In this document: positions 11,637-23,792 of the stretch, one piece after another
Layout of the letters: every line of letters starts with the position of its first letter
How positions within the stretch are numbered: position 1 is the first letter of the stretch
Source of the DNA: Kwoniella dejecticola CBS 10117
Taxonomy: Eukaryota > Basidiomycota > Tremellomycetes > Tremellales > Cryptococcaceae
Assembly (NCBI RefSeq): GCF_000512565.2
Contig: NC_089311.1
Coordinates: 1,426,001-1,490,000, forward strand
Direction of reading: 5' to 3'
DNA: 64,000 nucleotides
Position numbers and translations under genes: made by a program
Notes under the pieces: model-generated
Database searches by the model: none
Told to the model about the DNA's origin: nothing
Seen by the model: only the letters and a program-made list of their open reading frames with translations

Positions 11637-12780
11637 TGATGGTTAGCGGATGGCATCGTGTCATGCCTCGTGCCAGTCGGCAGATATATCAGTAATCGAT
11701 CTATGGTTGTGAGGCCAGAAGTTCGTCCTGATTTTCATTGTAACAATATTGCGCTCGCATAGCATGTATATGTTTATTGATGTGCATAGGTATCTACCAT
11801 TTCGATTAGGTCTTGAGGATGACTTCTCGTCTCGCTCATAGCGGGGACGATACGGTCCTGTCACATTGAGTTATCTCCATCAGTTCCTCTGATTAGGGTA
11901 CGCCACGCCTGCCTGTACGTCTGATGTCACGGCACTATGTGACGCTCAGCCTCACAGCACCATTCGCGTCGCTCCCTATCCAAACCGATAGACTGTAGGA
12001 TTAGCAACAAGACCTAAAAAGTCACGAGTTGAACTACAATTGTTAGTGTCCATCCGAAGTCCGCGGACGAGGAGAGCCCAGGTGAGGTGACACCGTACGG
12101 CCGCTGCTGATTCTGTAGGGATGACAGTATCTAATCGGTCTGACGGACATTCAAGTATACAAATAGTTCTAGACTATGCCAAGCATGTCTTGAGCTTAAC
12201 GCACCGCATGCATATTTTATCGATAAAGCACGTACGTACGTCGGATGAACCAAAGAAAATCTCGGGGCCCGGTAAGTCGGTAAGTTACTGGCATCTGAGA
12301 GGCAGTGTCAATCAAGCCACAAGGAATCGACTTACCACAACCACGGATTTCATTAGGGTTATCGGGGATTGGAATTTAGTGAGAAGTGGTTACAGTTATC
12401 TCTCATTATTACGACGTATGAATGTATGAATGATCAGTCTTGGCACCGATGATGTTGCGAATATGGATATGACATGCATCGCTTGGTACGACATTATCGC
12501 ATCGCAATAGGGCGTGCGTCGACATGATGTCGTGCGAGACAAAGAGGTTTGAAAAGGTATATAAACGGCCTGAAAATCGTTCTGAGATCCCGGTCTTCTT
12601 TACTGACCTCAACTCAGAACAAAGTCAAATCATAAACCTACAGCTCATATTACTCGGACCTTCCAACCTGGCACAAGATACTGAGAGTCAATCATCCGCA
12701 TCTCCCATCCGCGCATTCACACAAACAACAGTCCACAGCTCACAGCCCTCCTTGATCCACTCACCACTACTGTACGTACG
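11637..12780. other. Intergenic, 1.1 kb
   Basis: Between two same-strand small genes. The only clear element is TATATAAA at 12558-12565, about 220 nt before the next start. No convincing frame was found. Confidence 0.6.
12558..12565 (+). promoter_or_regulatory. TATA box candidate
   Basis: TATATAAA lies about 216-223 nt upstream of the ATG at 12781, inside a purine-rich context. It is a good match to the TATA consensus and suggests transcription starting some tens of bases downstream. Confidence 0.5.
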
Positions 12781-13294
12781 ATGGCATCATTGATCATCCT
12801 CGGCTCGGTCGTCGGTTTCATCGCGTACAAAGAACACAAACTCAAGAAATCAAACAAGGTATCTCCTTTCAGTCCCTCCTCCCACCAGCCCAAGGGTACT
12901 CAGATGTCCGATTCTGAGCATGGGGTGACTACGGAGAAGATATCTCGATTGTACAGGACTCCTGTAAGTCGGCTGAATCCACCCCATCTCCCCCAACCCC
13001 CAGCTCCTTGGTCGGACACCATCCATCCTTTACCCTTCGCTCTTCTCCTGCGAACCACCGAGTCATTCCCCATATGAAAACATGAAGAGCCATAGAGTAC
13101 TGATTAATCTTGTTATCCAGGCAAATCAGCCCTCGTCCCCTGCGCACATCCCGGCGAACGACAGTATCGAGCGCACCCACGAACTCGCATACATAAACGG
13201 AGCTCCAAACGATTCCGTCTCCATCTCGACCTTGCAAGTTGGGAAATCGAAGAAACACAAATTCGATCTGATGAAGAGGTTCAATAAGGCTTAG
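12781..13294 (+). CDS. Small single-span membrane protein, function unknown
   Basis: Not recognised. Two exons (12781-12963 and 13121-13294; donor GTAAGT, acceptor TCCAG) join in frame to 118 residues. The first ~16 residues (MASLIILGSVVGFIAYK) form a hydrophobic helix followed by Lys-rich residues (EHKLKKSNK), typical of an N-terminal anchor with the rest cytosolic. The remainder is polar, with a basic C-terminus (KSKKHKFDLMKRFNKA). A TATA box lies upstream. It could be a small organelle-membrane or ER protein; nothing more specific can be said. Confidence 0.6.
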
Positions 13295-13629
13295 AAGAAA
13301 TCGACTGCAACACGGTTTTACACCTATGATACTACTGCACTGTACTGTAAAGCGTACTGTTGATTGTGCTTGTAATTGTGAATTGGATTAGACCAGAATG
13401 AATAGACTAGAATGAATAGACGTATTACCTTGTAATTGCAATTCGAAAATCAAGGAGTTCGCTCTTACGCATGCACCCGCGCGCACAGTACACTCAGATG
13501 CAGCAACGCAACTACATGATATCATGCCTTCCCTTTCCGTCTAGTGAACACAGTACAAAGCTAAGATCGGTATCACGTTACTATATATTCCCATTCTATA
13601 ACCCGACAAGACCACCTCCAAAACATCGA
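13295..13629. other. Convergent 3' region with a short direct repeat
   Basis: 335 nt between convergent gene ends. AGAATGAATAGAC occurs twice in near-tandem at 13395-13407 and 13409-13421. No gene was seen. Confidence 0.6.
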
Positions 13630-16345
13630 TCACCCCCTTGTTTGCCGCCTAGAAGCTGAAGTTCCTCTCCGATCCTTCCTGCCCGCATCCACTCCCACTC
13701 CATCCGGCCTACCTCGTTCTTCATCTAAGACCGCATTCGAAGCCGAATTCACAGCAGTAGAAGTAGCAGTGTTGCCCAGTGTCATACTCTTACTGGCACT
13801 TCTTCCTCTATGTAGAGTCTCTCCAGGCGGGGTAGTAGCCAACAACAACAATCCAGCCTGACTACCTATTCCCAACGCAGGCGAGAATTCTCCATTTGAT
13901 CCAATGCGCACTAGACGGACCCTATTTGACGTGGAGGTGGACGTCGGGGTGGAGCCCAAGCCTAAGCCTGGAGTGTACATATTGTTTGGCGAGGTCTGCC
14001 AATTTGACGGAGAGGAGATTAAGAGCGGTGCCCTTTCTCCATTCAAAGAGGCGGAAGAAGGTAAGAGTAAGTTCAGAGAGGCTGATGAGGTGGCTCGTTG
14101 AGGCTGAGTAGGTCTACTTGATCTGATCGAGTCGGTATCTCCACCGGAGGTATTTTCAGAAGGTGTGGAAGTGAGTAGATGCACGCCTAAGAAAGTTGTG
14201 GCGATCTTTATGGGAAGTACTGGCCAGTCAGCGGGAGTCAGAAACACACGGGATGAGCAGTGCTGGGGAATGATACTGTCTTTCTTTCAAGGTCGGAAAG
14301 ACAAAAAGGATGGACAGATGGACGGATGAACCGATGGACAGCTGTGAGAATCGACTCACGCCAAAAGCGAAATTGACAAAAGACGAAAAGGGGACATCTT
14401 TGAATTCCTCATACAACACAGCTGAGCCGATGATAGCTGAATACATTGACAAGGCAGATGCTCATGTCAGCCAAGTCCAGCGAACGAGAACAGCAGCGTG
14501 ACAAATCGTGCAATGGTAAGAGAAGTATGAGGGGTAAGATCCAGACTCACCTGCCATCGAGAAAAACACGAATTGCGTAGGTATAACTTCCTTAGTATCG
14601 AAATAACAACATGTCAGCTAAATTACAGGCTTGTTGATGTCCAGCCCATTTATGCTCTGTGAGAAGAAAACTAGGTTAGATAGCAGGATTGACTCACCTT
14701 CGATTGGAAATTCATTAATGCCCTATTTAGCCACCTGACCTGCCCTATACTGGTCCCAGCTACCATAATTACCAAGAACCAAGTGATTCCAAAGTTCCAA
14801 GATCCGAAGAAATCATTCGATAAGAGCGAAGAGAGCGCTTTTGTGGATAAGACAGTATATCCTCCGAATAGGGTACAAACCCCTATATCAATCAAGAGAT
14901 ATCTGTGTCCATAAGACGAATTCGAGAGCAGTATCAACGTGACAAGCAATACGATGGTGAGTATTGTGTAGACGATGAAGGGAATTCGTTTTAGCGCGGA
15001 TATCAGTTGGTCTGGATTTAGCTATTTGAGGTAGAATCATCAATTATGATTAATCAACTCGTCAGCTCCTGAGGTGAGAAAATTGATTGGGAACAGCCCT
15101 CCCTGATATACAGATTCAAGATTTGCAGACATCACTCGGTGAGGGCGGGCGGACGCGGAGATCACGACTCACTCTGGGGTTTGACCCGTTAGAACTCCAC
15201 ACAACGGTTATGGCACCGATAATAGCAAGGGCCATACCGAACAATTCACGCTTATGGAATTTCTCCCTCAATATCAGAGGAGCAAAAATGCAATTCGCTA
15301 TCAAAGCCTAGTTCATCGAAGGTGGTCATGGTCAGCCTTTCATGACGGTGATCGCTATCAAGTATGATTATGGGTATATGAGGCAAGTATCGTCGAGAGA
15401 CAGACAAGACAGCAAAGATGAACGTTTGAGATGTCGCACTCACAACTGTGCCCAAAGGAGCAACCACACTAGCAGGTGCAAAACCATAACTCAGGAAATT
15501 CCCACCTTCACCAACGGTAATTAAGATCTGGCCTAACCACCATAACTTGCTTTTCAGATATTCACCCTCTTTCACTTGACCCCCTTGTCCTTGTTCTTGA
15601 TCTTGTTCGTGTGCATTGTTGTCGGATTCATTCTCGTTCTCGGAAGTCACAGTGTCGTGTCCGTTCGGTATGGGCGATATGGGCGAATTCAGGTTGACGT
15701 GCTTGACATGATTGGGTGGAAACCGAGATTGAGATTGAGGGATTAGAAGTGGTGCAGGGGAAGGTGAGCGAGAGCGCGAGCGTGGGTTGGAGTGACGCTG
15801 ATCCGCCGATGAGTGCTCCGTGTCATGCAGTAAGACGACTGGTAATGCTTTGACAGTCTGACGCCCATCTGGGCTTTGTGATTGTATTTGCGATTGTGAT
15901 TGACGAGAAAGGGGTGAAGGGCAAGGCGTATCTTCTTCTGGGATTGGAGAAGGTACATTCTTGAAATGTCCATTGTGTTTTTGGTATTGTCTTTTAGAAG
16001 TTGGATGATCTACGTCTTCTCCATTCATTGACGGTGCAGAATCATCCTCCTCGCCATCAGCCTCATCCGCGTTATTCGAGTCATGTCGCTTTTGGGCCCT
16101 CTCTTCGTTCTTTCGATGAGCGAGCTTTTGTAATGTCCTATATACGTTCCAGCGTATCGCATCAGCCGACATATTATTGGTAATTGAGCAGAATTGTCAA
16201 AAGAGATGAGTGAGACCGAGTAATGGATGATGATAACACATAACACTCACAACGCAAGACTGATCAAGATATTACCCCCACAAGCTATGCCAACTCCAAT
16301 CAACGAGCTAGTAGATACAGTCGAAATGGGATTGAGGCTGACCAT
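13630..16345 (-). CDS. NIPA/DUF803-family magnesium transporter-like membrane protein
   Basis: NIPA proteins are multi-span membrane proteins linked to Mg2+ uptake. Seven exons (16345-16251, 16137-15444, 15307-15173, 15021-14698, 14590-14551, 14436-14360, 14205-13630) close to 646 residues. Family signatures are the first helix IGVGIACGGNILISLALTLQ, GNFLSYGFAPASVVAPLGTV, ALIANCIFAPLILREKF, GMALAIIGAITVVWSS, VYTILTIVLLVTLILL, EVIPTQFVFFSMAAIIGSAV and LYEEF. A long hydrophilic insert of about 160 residues, rich in Ser/Gln/Pro, lies between helices 1 and 2, and a long polar C-tail follows the last helix; both are common in fungal members. The intron at 15022-15172 (151 nt) could hide a small extra exon. 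It is divergent from the Mpv17-family gene. Confidence 0.86.
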
Positions 16346-16901
16346 GTCTTCATGCTTTTTGCTCGTCCTTCCTGCAGTCGCGATAGGCGTTAGAGAGGCA
16401 GGAGGGGCGGGTCGTCTCCAGCTGCGAGACACCTATTGCTCGTCTTTCTTTTTCAGTCCAAGGTTGCCTTTCAATAATTTATCAGCGTCAGACTGATTTT
16501 TGATGACGCCAGGACAAGCTTAAAGCTATAGAGGAAAAGTGATCGGCGATTTCCGCCCACGCATAGATCCTTGACGCGCCCTAGGCCTGGCCCTTAATCC
16601 TCACGTGAGCAACTATGACGTGTGGGCTTAGGAGGTACTGCAATAATGTAATATTTTGGATTGGTGTGCGCTACCAGTACAGTACAGTACGATCATGATG
16701 TATGTCAAGATAACGATGATAGTCAGCTAGAATATAAAGTCACTTGCAGTACTACGAAACACGCACCCATACCAGTCAGTCACTGCAGTAGACCGTCCCT
16801 GGTACTCGTGAAAAGCTCACACTCATCGTAGATCGCAGCGTTTTCGGACAAACCACTCGATCATCAAATCAAGGATAGTGCGATAATACTGTACCTACAA
16901 G
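16346..16901. promoter_or_regulatory. Divergent promoter of the NIPA and Mpv17-family genes
   Basis: 556 nt between two opposite starts. It contains the palindrome TCACGTGA at 16601-16608 and an AGTAC repeat at 16675-16690. Either gene or both could use these sites. Confidence 0.6.
16601..16608. promoter_or_regulatory. CACGTG E-box palindrome
   Basis: TCACGTGA is an exact core site for bHLH factors (Cbf1/Pho4/SREBP-type). It is located near the middle of the divergent promoter. Binding is inferred only from the motif. Confidence 0.45.
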
Positions 16902-18077
16902 ATGGCACCGCGGTTCCTATCAAACTTCGCTCGATACTATAATAGCAATTTCGATCGTAGACCGATACCTACGTTGATCATCACCAATGGTGTGCTGAAC
17001 ACTATTGCCGATGCATTGGTGCGTGGGCCTTCTCTTCCTTATCTTCTCTCATATGATCGTGTTCATTCAGCAGGAATGGATACAAATTACATCCCTTTGT
17101 TCATATCTCTCAGATCTGATGAGAGAACGCTGATGTCCGCCCTTCTCATTCCTCAGGCCCAAACATCCACTATGCTCGTAAGTGCACTTGTCTTTTTCCT
17201 GTACACTCGACTCCCGCTCTCACTGGGATGGACCTTCTGATTGATCGAATGCGAACCCAGCTACATACACCGACTCCCACCTCACCTACACCGTCGTACG
17301 ACCCCGAGCGTACCCTCAGATTCGCAATATACGGTATGGCGATGGGACCTCTGATAGGCCGGTGGATGCGGCTCTTGGAACGGGCTATACCCGTCAAGAT
17401 GGGGGCTCAGGGGGCCGGGTTGGGGTTGGCTAAGAGGGTGGCTGCTGATCAGATAATAATGTATGTCTCCTTCTCTTCTTGACTCCTCTCAAGCTGCTCT
17501 GGGAAGATGACTTGGGTTCGAATGATTATGCTGATTCTCCAACCATGAAAAGGGCACCGTTTGGTGTAAGTCGCCCAAATATCCATCACCTTGTATCTAA
17601 GACGGACTGGACTGACTGCTATGACTGACTTCCGCAGCTCACGTTGTTCATAAGTTCGATGGGGATAATGGAAGGCCGGGATTGGGAAGGTATCCAAGAG
17701 AAATTCTCTGATGTGAGTACTCAACCTGGGTAACCCGGATTTGCGCAACAGGTCATAACGATCCATATCCATCTCCGGATTCTTGACTATATTCGGATCT
17801 GGGTTGAGCTGACGACTTGACTGTTCTTTTCGATAGATGTACATGCGTAAGTCTCCTCACATCTCCAAATATCACTATTCTCGATACTGGACTAACTACT
17901 TACTCACGTCCTACCTATTCGCGTCGGATCACAGCCGCCTTAATAGCCAACTGGAAAGTATGGCCGCTGATCCAAACTATCAACTTCAAATTGATGCCTA
18001 TCCAATATCGTGTCCCCTTTCAATCCACGTGCGGTATAGCTTGGACATTGTACTTGTCTTTACTTAATGCCAAGTGA
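16902..18077 (+). CDS. Mpv17/PMP22-family organelle membrane protein (Sym1-like)
   Basis: Members are small four-span proteins of the mitochondrial inner or peroxisomal membrane. Seven exons (16902-17018, 17157-17177, 17261-17460, 17553-17565, 17638-17712, 17837-17846, 17935-18077) close to 192 residues, the usual size. The signature is near the end: ALIANWKVWPLIQTINFKLM and PIQYRVPFQS, matching the family W-x-V-W-P-x-x-Q-x-x-N-F motif. Earlier segments TLRFAIYGMAMGPLIGRWM and LERAIP are also typical. Three exons are tiny (21, 13 and 10 nt). The stop TGA sits inside a perfect donor-like GTGAGT. Mitochondrial versus peroxisomal location cannot be decided. Confidence 0.88.
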
Positions 18078-19017
18078 GTGTCTACGTAATTCATCACAGC
18101 CTGCCATTCTGCGAGCAATCCTCAGACCGTGAGACTCATGCGGTTTTGGGAAGGTCCCAATTACATAATAGCTGATGAATCTGTGATTCGGCTCAGGGAC
18201 GATGCTGGTGAGAAATCATAGAAGACTTCGAAGCTTGATTTGACAGAGGGACCGAGAACCTTGGCCCAGTAACACTTGAAATGGAATGATCTCGTTAGAT
18301 GGGGCAATCGACACTGAAGAAGGGAAACGATTGATCCCATGTACATAATCCACACTACACTATAATACTGTTCGATGAAATGATATCCGATCTCATCCCA
18401 GCACCGTTCACTGTCTTGGCCTGAATTCATTCGCGTCAATGTATCTAGATTTCATCTCATGTATCATCGACACTGCAATATCACGTAGCACTGCTTTCCT
18501 TCGTGCAGTCGGTAGTCGGTGCTGCTTAGGCAGCGTGAGTAGTCAGTATAATCTGAGATCAGCCAAAGACTCCGGTTTCCTTCTCCGCATGCGCATCCGC
18601 ACCATTGGCACTGTAAATATATCAGCAATCTCATCATAAACACTCTACCTATTCCATTTCCTTCGAATCTGGTTCACCGATCTCGATTTCAAGCTCGGTC
18701 CCAGCAACGATGGAATGCACAAGTATTCATGCTTTTCATCATCATGCACCTCCTAGCTCTAGCTCCGGTTCAAATCAATCTGTACTTCTGTGCTCGTCCG
18801 ATCTGTCTAAATGCTTTTAACCGATCTACAGATGCACGTCCCTCGTTCCTCATCCTTCATCCCCATTTTCGGCTTTCCCATCATTTCCACTGATCAACCT
18901 AATCTCAACAACGTTACTCAGTCAGAGTCCGTTGTACTCATCACTCCCAAACAACGATCGTACAATTCACTCACCCCTTAATATTCCTCCAAGCCGGTTG
19001 AATCACAAATGAATCGT
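18078..19017. other. Convergent intergenic region, 0.94 kb
   Basis: Between the Mpv17-family and NAC-alpha gene ends. Frames on both strands are short, compositionally random and lack splice-supported extensions. Presumably 3' UTRs; nothing further was seen. Confidence 0.55.
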
Positions 19018-20056
19018 TTATCCGATTCTCATGACTATTGAGACGTAAAATTGGATGATTAGCCAATGGTTCTCTCCGCACATCTTGACTTCTCCACTCT
19101 TGCGTCGGGCCTAGTGGTCCAGTCCTGTTTCTGCAAGTCACTTTGTACTTTGTATATTGTGCCTGAGTCATATGAGACGAGGAGTAGCGATACAGTGCAG
19201 TGCAGATACGCATCTGCGAGAAAAGACACGACATCCGACACACGACACCCGACATGCGACCTACGACACACGACAGGCAAACACGCAGTCGCGACTCACT
19301 GGCATTGATCAGATCCCCCTTCTCGGCCTTCAAAGCTTCTCTGGCTTTCTCCTCGGTACATCCGGTCTGGGCTACGACGAGGTTGACGTCCTCGTCTGAG
19401 ATCTTGACGTCGCCTGTCTCTTCGGTCGAGGCGGGCTTCTCGGCTGGTTTGTCGGCGTCTTCGAGGGCCGGTGCGCTGTGGGTTCAGACAGCCAGGATGC
19501 GGAGTGAAAGGAAGTAGGTAGATAGTGATGATTGATCGAGGTGAGGCGTTGAGAGAGAATGGTAATTGTGGATGTTCGAAGTGACAGATAGAGAGATAGA
19601 GTGATCTCCAATTAGCTAATCCTTCGTTGATGGACAATTCGAATGGAAAAGAAAATGCAATTGCGAGCAACCCATCACTCACTCGTCACCACCCATCAGA
19701 TCCTCAAGGGACTGAGGTACCCCCTCCTTGAATCCACCTTGGGCATGAGCCTTCTGCGCCGCCTGGGACGAAGCCGCCAACTGAGCCTGAGCCTGTAACT
19801 GGGCGGCTGAGGTGGGGTCTTCGAGCTTGGCTTCTCCGAAAATGATATAACAGTCTGATCCGGGGGCCTTGTACACTTCGGGCTGGGCGACAACCATGAG
19901 AACTCCCTTGGGTCTTCGGAGGGTGACTCGTTGGATACCAGCGATCTTCTTGAGACCGAGTCCCTCGAGAGCCTTTCGGGCTTTTCGCTCGGGACGGGAT
20001 TGGATGTCGACCTGAGTGGCCTCGTCGTCGTTGATGGTCAAATTCTCGATGGACAT
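19018..20056 (-). CDS. EGD2: Nascent polypeptide-associated complex subunit alpha
   Basis: Ribosome-bound chaperone subunit that pairs with NAC-beta at the exit tunnel. Three coding exons (20056-19683, 19475-19300, 19034-19018) close to 188 residues. Exon 1 encodes the basic ribosome-binding and NAC dimer domain (KARKALEGLGLKKIAGIQRV, RPKGVLMVVAQPEVYKAPGS, YIIFGEAKLED). Exon 2 encodes most of the UBA domain (SDEDVNLVVAQTGCTEEKAR, EALKAEKGDLINA). The last coding exon supplies only the final IMRIG. The final intron is 265 nt and contains a degenerate CGACACA repeat. In intron 1, retention adds an immediate stop (GAG TGA), giving a form without UBA. Identification is very secure. Confidence 0.95.
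19225..19277. repeat. Degenerate CGACACA/ACGACAC repeat in a NAC-alpha intron
   Basis: About seven imperfect 7-8-nt units (GACACGACAT, CCGACACA, CGACACC, CGACATG, CGACCTA, CGACACA, CGACAGG) fall within the intron at 19035-19299. Confidence 0.75.
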
Positions 20057-20916
20057 GTTGCTCTGCGTTTGGTGTTTTGCTAGACGGTGAGCGGGTGAGT
20101 AGGTAGGTGGAGATGAGTGAGATTATCCGAGTAGAAAGTCGAAGATGCTTTTGCTTTGTCTGTCTGACGAGGTGAGTGAAGTGACTGAAGCTGAGGTAGC
20201 GGGGCAACTAACTTTCCTGACGATGGTAATGGCGTGGTTGGATTGAATGTGGCAGTTTGAATCACGAACAAAATGACGTGGATTAACTTGATTCGTCGTA
20301 CATGATTATCAGCTACCAAATGGAGCCGGGTCGCCTCTTACATAAGCGGAGGAATGATTAGTGCTCGGTCTCACGGTCAGGGGATTTAAGAGGTGAGTCA
20401 TTACGAGTTCGGGTTTACGCGAGATCATGCCCGCACCACAAAGTTAACAATAAGTCATCGTATCATCATGCATGGCCATGGCCGATATGCATCCAAGGCG
20501 TAACGAGTATGTATCGTGTCTCCATGTATACATATGACCGAGACCATCATCTCTGACATCTGCTCTGAGTATATACACAATTATTTGATCTGACCGTGGG
20601 TCAACCAATTAAGTCCCCGTACAGTCATCGGTCTTTCCGTGCCAAGTCTCGATACCTCGATAAGCGACGACGTAGACTGTATCTCAATTGCTGGAATCGA
20701 ATCATCATTCGCTTGTGTTTTCTGGCCGACGTGTTTTTACTCTTCATTGATCTTCACTCTTTACTCTCATACCTACCATACTTGCTCTGATCTATATATA
20801 GAAGAGAAGGGATCATCACCCTTTAGAAGCGATATTCATTCTTCCTACCTCACTGGCTTATCGATAAGAGACTGAAAACTCTGCAATCACCGACACAAAA
20901 AAAGACGCGCCCCACA
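20057..20916. promoter_or_regulatory. Divergent promoter of NAC-alpha and Sec14-like genes
   Basis: 860 nt between opposite starts. TATATATA at 20793-20800 lies about 120 nt before the Sec14-like ATG. The side next to NAC-alpha (20057-20220) is purine/GTGAG-rich and probably its 5' UTR, possibly with an untranslated exon. Confidence 0.55.
20793..20800 (+). promoter_or_regulatory. TATA box candidate
   Basis: TATATATA, followed by AGAAGAGAAGG, lies 117-124 nt upstream of the ATG at 20917. Confidence 0.5.
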
Positions 20917-23015
20917 ATGTCATCTTTCTTCAGTCGATCTACCAAATCCGCTTCTTCCTCCTCTTCATCCCTGGCAAAACAAGCGAAGGAGAATGCTACA
21001 AGTGAGATATTCACTCAACCGTGCTCGGAAAGTAGCGTCAAGAAGAAATGGGATTACGATGCGGCTCAATTGAAGCAGGTATGTTCATCCGTTGCATCCT
21101 CACCTTATCTCCTTCCGCCTGCATGTCCGGCCTCGACCTCCGCTTCACTTCCGTTTCCATGCACGCACAATACATCAGTCAACTTCACGAGCAAGCGCGC
21201 TGACCAATCCACTGAATACTCCACTCCAGATTGAAGACCTGAAAGCTTTCACCCAGACATTAGTCCTCCCCGCATCAGACCCATATCATCCATGGGAACT
21301 GCGATTCCTCAATGATCCCGGGACACACCCGCGATATATGCGAGCCGCCAAATGGAAGTTCGAAGATGCCAAGAAACGTATTCAGGGGACATTGGAATGG
21401 AGGAGGGAGTATAAGCCTGAATTGATCGAACCTGGAGATGTCGGTGTCGAAGCTGAGACCGGTAAAATGTGAGCAATTCCAGCCTGTCTATCTATCCCTT
21501 CCTTTCAAGCTTCCGCCTCGGGTTGTTCGATGGGCATGAAACAGTAATTTTGGTACACGATAAGCTGACACTACCTGAACGGCTGAACACAGTATCTTGA
21601 CTGGATTCGATTATGACTCCAGGCCCATATTGTACATGCGACCCGGTAGAGAAAACACGGAGAGAAGTCCCAGGCAGATCAGACATCTGATTTACCATCT
21701 GTAAGCTGTGCTGCTTCTATACGAGATCAGTTGTCTCGCTGTGTCTGGATTGCTGACGCCGCAGCGTGATATAGTGAAAGAGCTATCGATTTCATGCCGC
21801 CTGGACAAGAACAAGTGGCTATTATCGTCGACGTGAGTACATCTCCTTTCATTCTGCGCTACGACAGTATTGTGTCCCCTAGAGTCATGCTGATTTGTAC
21901 TTGACTTGATCTGAGACAGTACAAATCCGCTACTTCCCAATCGAACCCCTCCATCGCCGTCGCTAGACAAGTCCTGAATATCTTGCAAAATCATTATGTG
22001 GAAAGACTGGGCCGAGGTTTAGTCGTGAACATGCCGTGAGTACATAAAGCCACACTAATCAGCATCCATCCCTCTCAGTCGAACGTTACATGGCTTGTTT
22101 GATTCATTGGATTGCGCGGTAAAGTGACACTGACGACTGAATTCAGATGGTGGATCAACGCTTTCTTCACTGGTATCTCGCCTTTCTTGGACCCAATCAC
22201 GCGAGATAAGGTGGGTCCCTTCGCTCTCTGGCAATCATCTTACTCGCAAGCTAATAATACTCTGAAATGCAGATCCGATTCAATCCCAAATTGACAGAGC
22301 TCGTACCTGTCGCCCAACTAGATTCAGAGTTCGGAGGAGATTACGAATTTGATTTCCAGCATGCCCCATATTGGAAAACCATCACTGAGTGGGTACCGTA
22401 TTCCTGCTTTATTTTCCGCTTCGTCTTTTCATCGAAGTCGAACCTCGAAGCTGATTGATCAAACAATTGCTGGTGTATAGGTTCTGTCACATCGCAACAG
22501 ACGGATCAAGGATCAGCGATTCTGGCGAAAAGATCTATCCGCCCTCCGGAAACGGTATCAAAGCAGCATTGGAAGGTCTGCATCCCGTCAAAGGCGCCGT
22601 GGCTACTGGTCAAGTGGAGAAGATCGATAATGTCGATAAGGTCATTGAGACTCCTCCCAGTATCGCCAATACTCCGACCGATACTCCGACCCCGGCTCAA
22701 ACCCCTTCAACGCCTGCCGAAGACGTCGTTGCCGCAGGAGCCTCGACGAAAGACGCGACCGCGCCAGCGCCAGCCACAGGCAACGAAGAGGTCAAATCGA
22801 AGTCTAATGGAGAAATCTTGGAAGGCGCAGGTTCAGGTGCGAATGGAGCAGCTGTCAGTGGGTCTGAATCGGGGTTAGAAGAAGGAGTGAAGCGAATGAG
22901 CTTGAATAGAGCGTTGACTACTGCTCCGGGCGCGCCGGAGGGGGAGGCGGTATTTGATCATCCGCCCTCGGAAGGGGAGTTGAAAGAGGCCAGACAGAGT
23001 TTAGAGGGAAAATAG
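20917..23015 (+). CDS. Sec14-like CRAL-TRIO phosphatidylinositol-transfer protein
   Basis: CRAL-TRIO proteins move phosphatidylinositol and related lipids between membranes. Eight exons (20917-21078, 21230-21468, 21593-21700, 21775-21832, 21920-22035, 22147-22210, 22273-22388, 22481-23015) close to 465 residues. The CRAL-TRIO-N part shows DPGTHPRYMRAAKWKFEDAK followed by TLEWRREYKP. The lipid-binding lobe shows GFDYDSRPILYMRPGREN, IIVDYKSATSQ, VARQVLNILQNHYVERLG, the conserved floor NMPWWINAFFTGISPFLDP and then LVPVAQLDSEFGGDYEFDF. After about residue 290 the chain becomes a Pro/Thr/Ala/Glu-rich, probably disordered tail of about 150 residues. The N-terminus is Ser-rich without a signal peptide. 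It resembles the Pdr16/Csr1 group rather than Sec14 itself; the exact paralogue is undecided. Confidence 0.88.
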
Positions 23016-23792
23016 GTTGATTGATTGAGTGCGGCCAAGCGATATACATACATGTACAGTACGCAAATTTATTTCTCTCTTTCTTGGATGGTGAATAATG
23101 AAAAGACGCGGCGAAGTATTGGTGTGGTCTTTGGTAGAGGAATAGTCAACTACGGATCGAGTGATCGAGTGGACTGACCAACGACGAAGATTTGGGATTT
23201 GAATAAGCTAGGACGAAGAGATACTCGTACTTATTTAGATGAACCATACAATTCTCGACTGTCAGTGCAGTGCAATGATGCAATACGATGCAATACAACG
23301 TGCGTCAATTCTTGCGTATTTGAATGCCATTCCTATAACCGAGCCATACTCTAATCAAGAGGTTTAGAAACTTTTGGTAGGGTATCCTCATCGTATTCAG
23401 ACAAGCTCTCGCCTGCAGGTGTCTTCTATCCAATTAGTATTGACTTCTGATTTTGCATTTCACGGACACTTTGCGTCATCTGTTAGATCACTTTAGTCCG
23501 GTCTTGTCTGGCTTGGCTGGGCTTGTATACATCCCCAAAAATTCAATTGTGAATCCGAGGGTAGAGGCTATTGAGACTCCAATATAAACGGGTATCAATC
23601 AAATGCATTGGGTATGAATACATATGTACCTCCTCAAAGGCTTTTCTTACCTTTGATTTGTTCTTGAGAGGTCGATGCCAGGCGAAAAGACGGTACTACA
23701 TCTCCCCCATCGATTTTGGCGGTGAGCCCTTCACTTGTTCAAAGCGGTGCTATAGCAAGGGACGCCCACCCGTGTGCGTTGCCAACCTTGAA
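23016..23792. other. Convergent 3' region
   Basis: 777 nt between the Sec14-like and prefoldin gene ends. It has a short CAATGCAATACGATGCAATAC repetition near 23270-23300. No gene was recognised, though the minus strand could hold alternative 3' sequence of the prefoldin transcript. Confidence 0.5.

Noticed and set aside
18161..18439. 92-residue minus-strand frame in the convergent region
   Set aside because: No homology, no splice-supported extension and no promoter feature; likely 3' UTR sequence.
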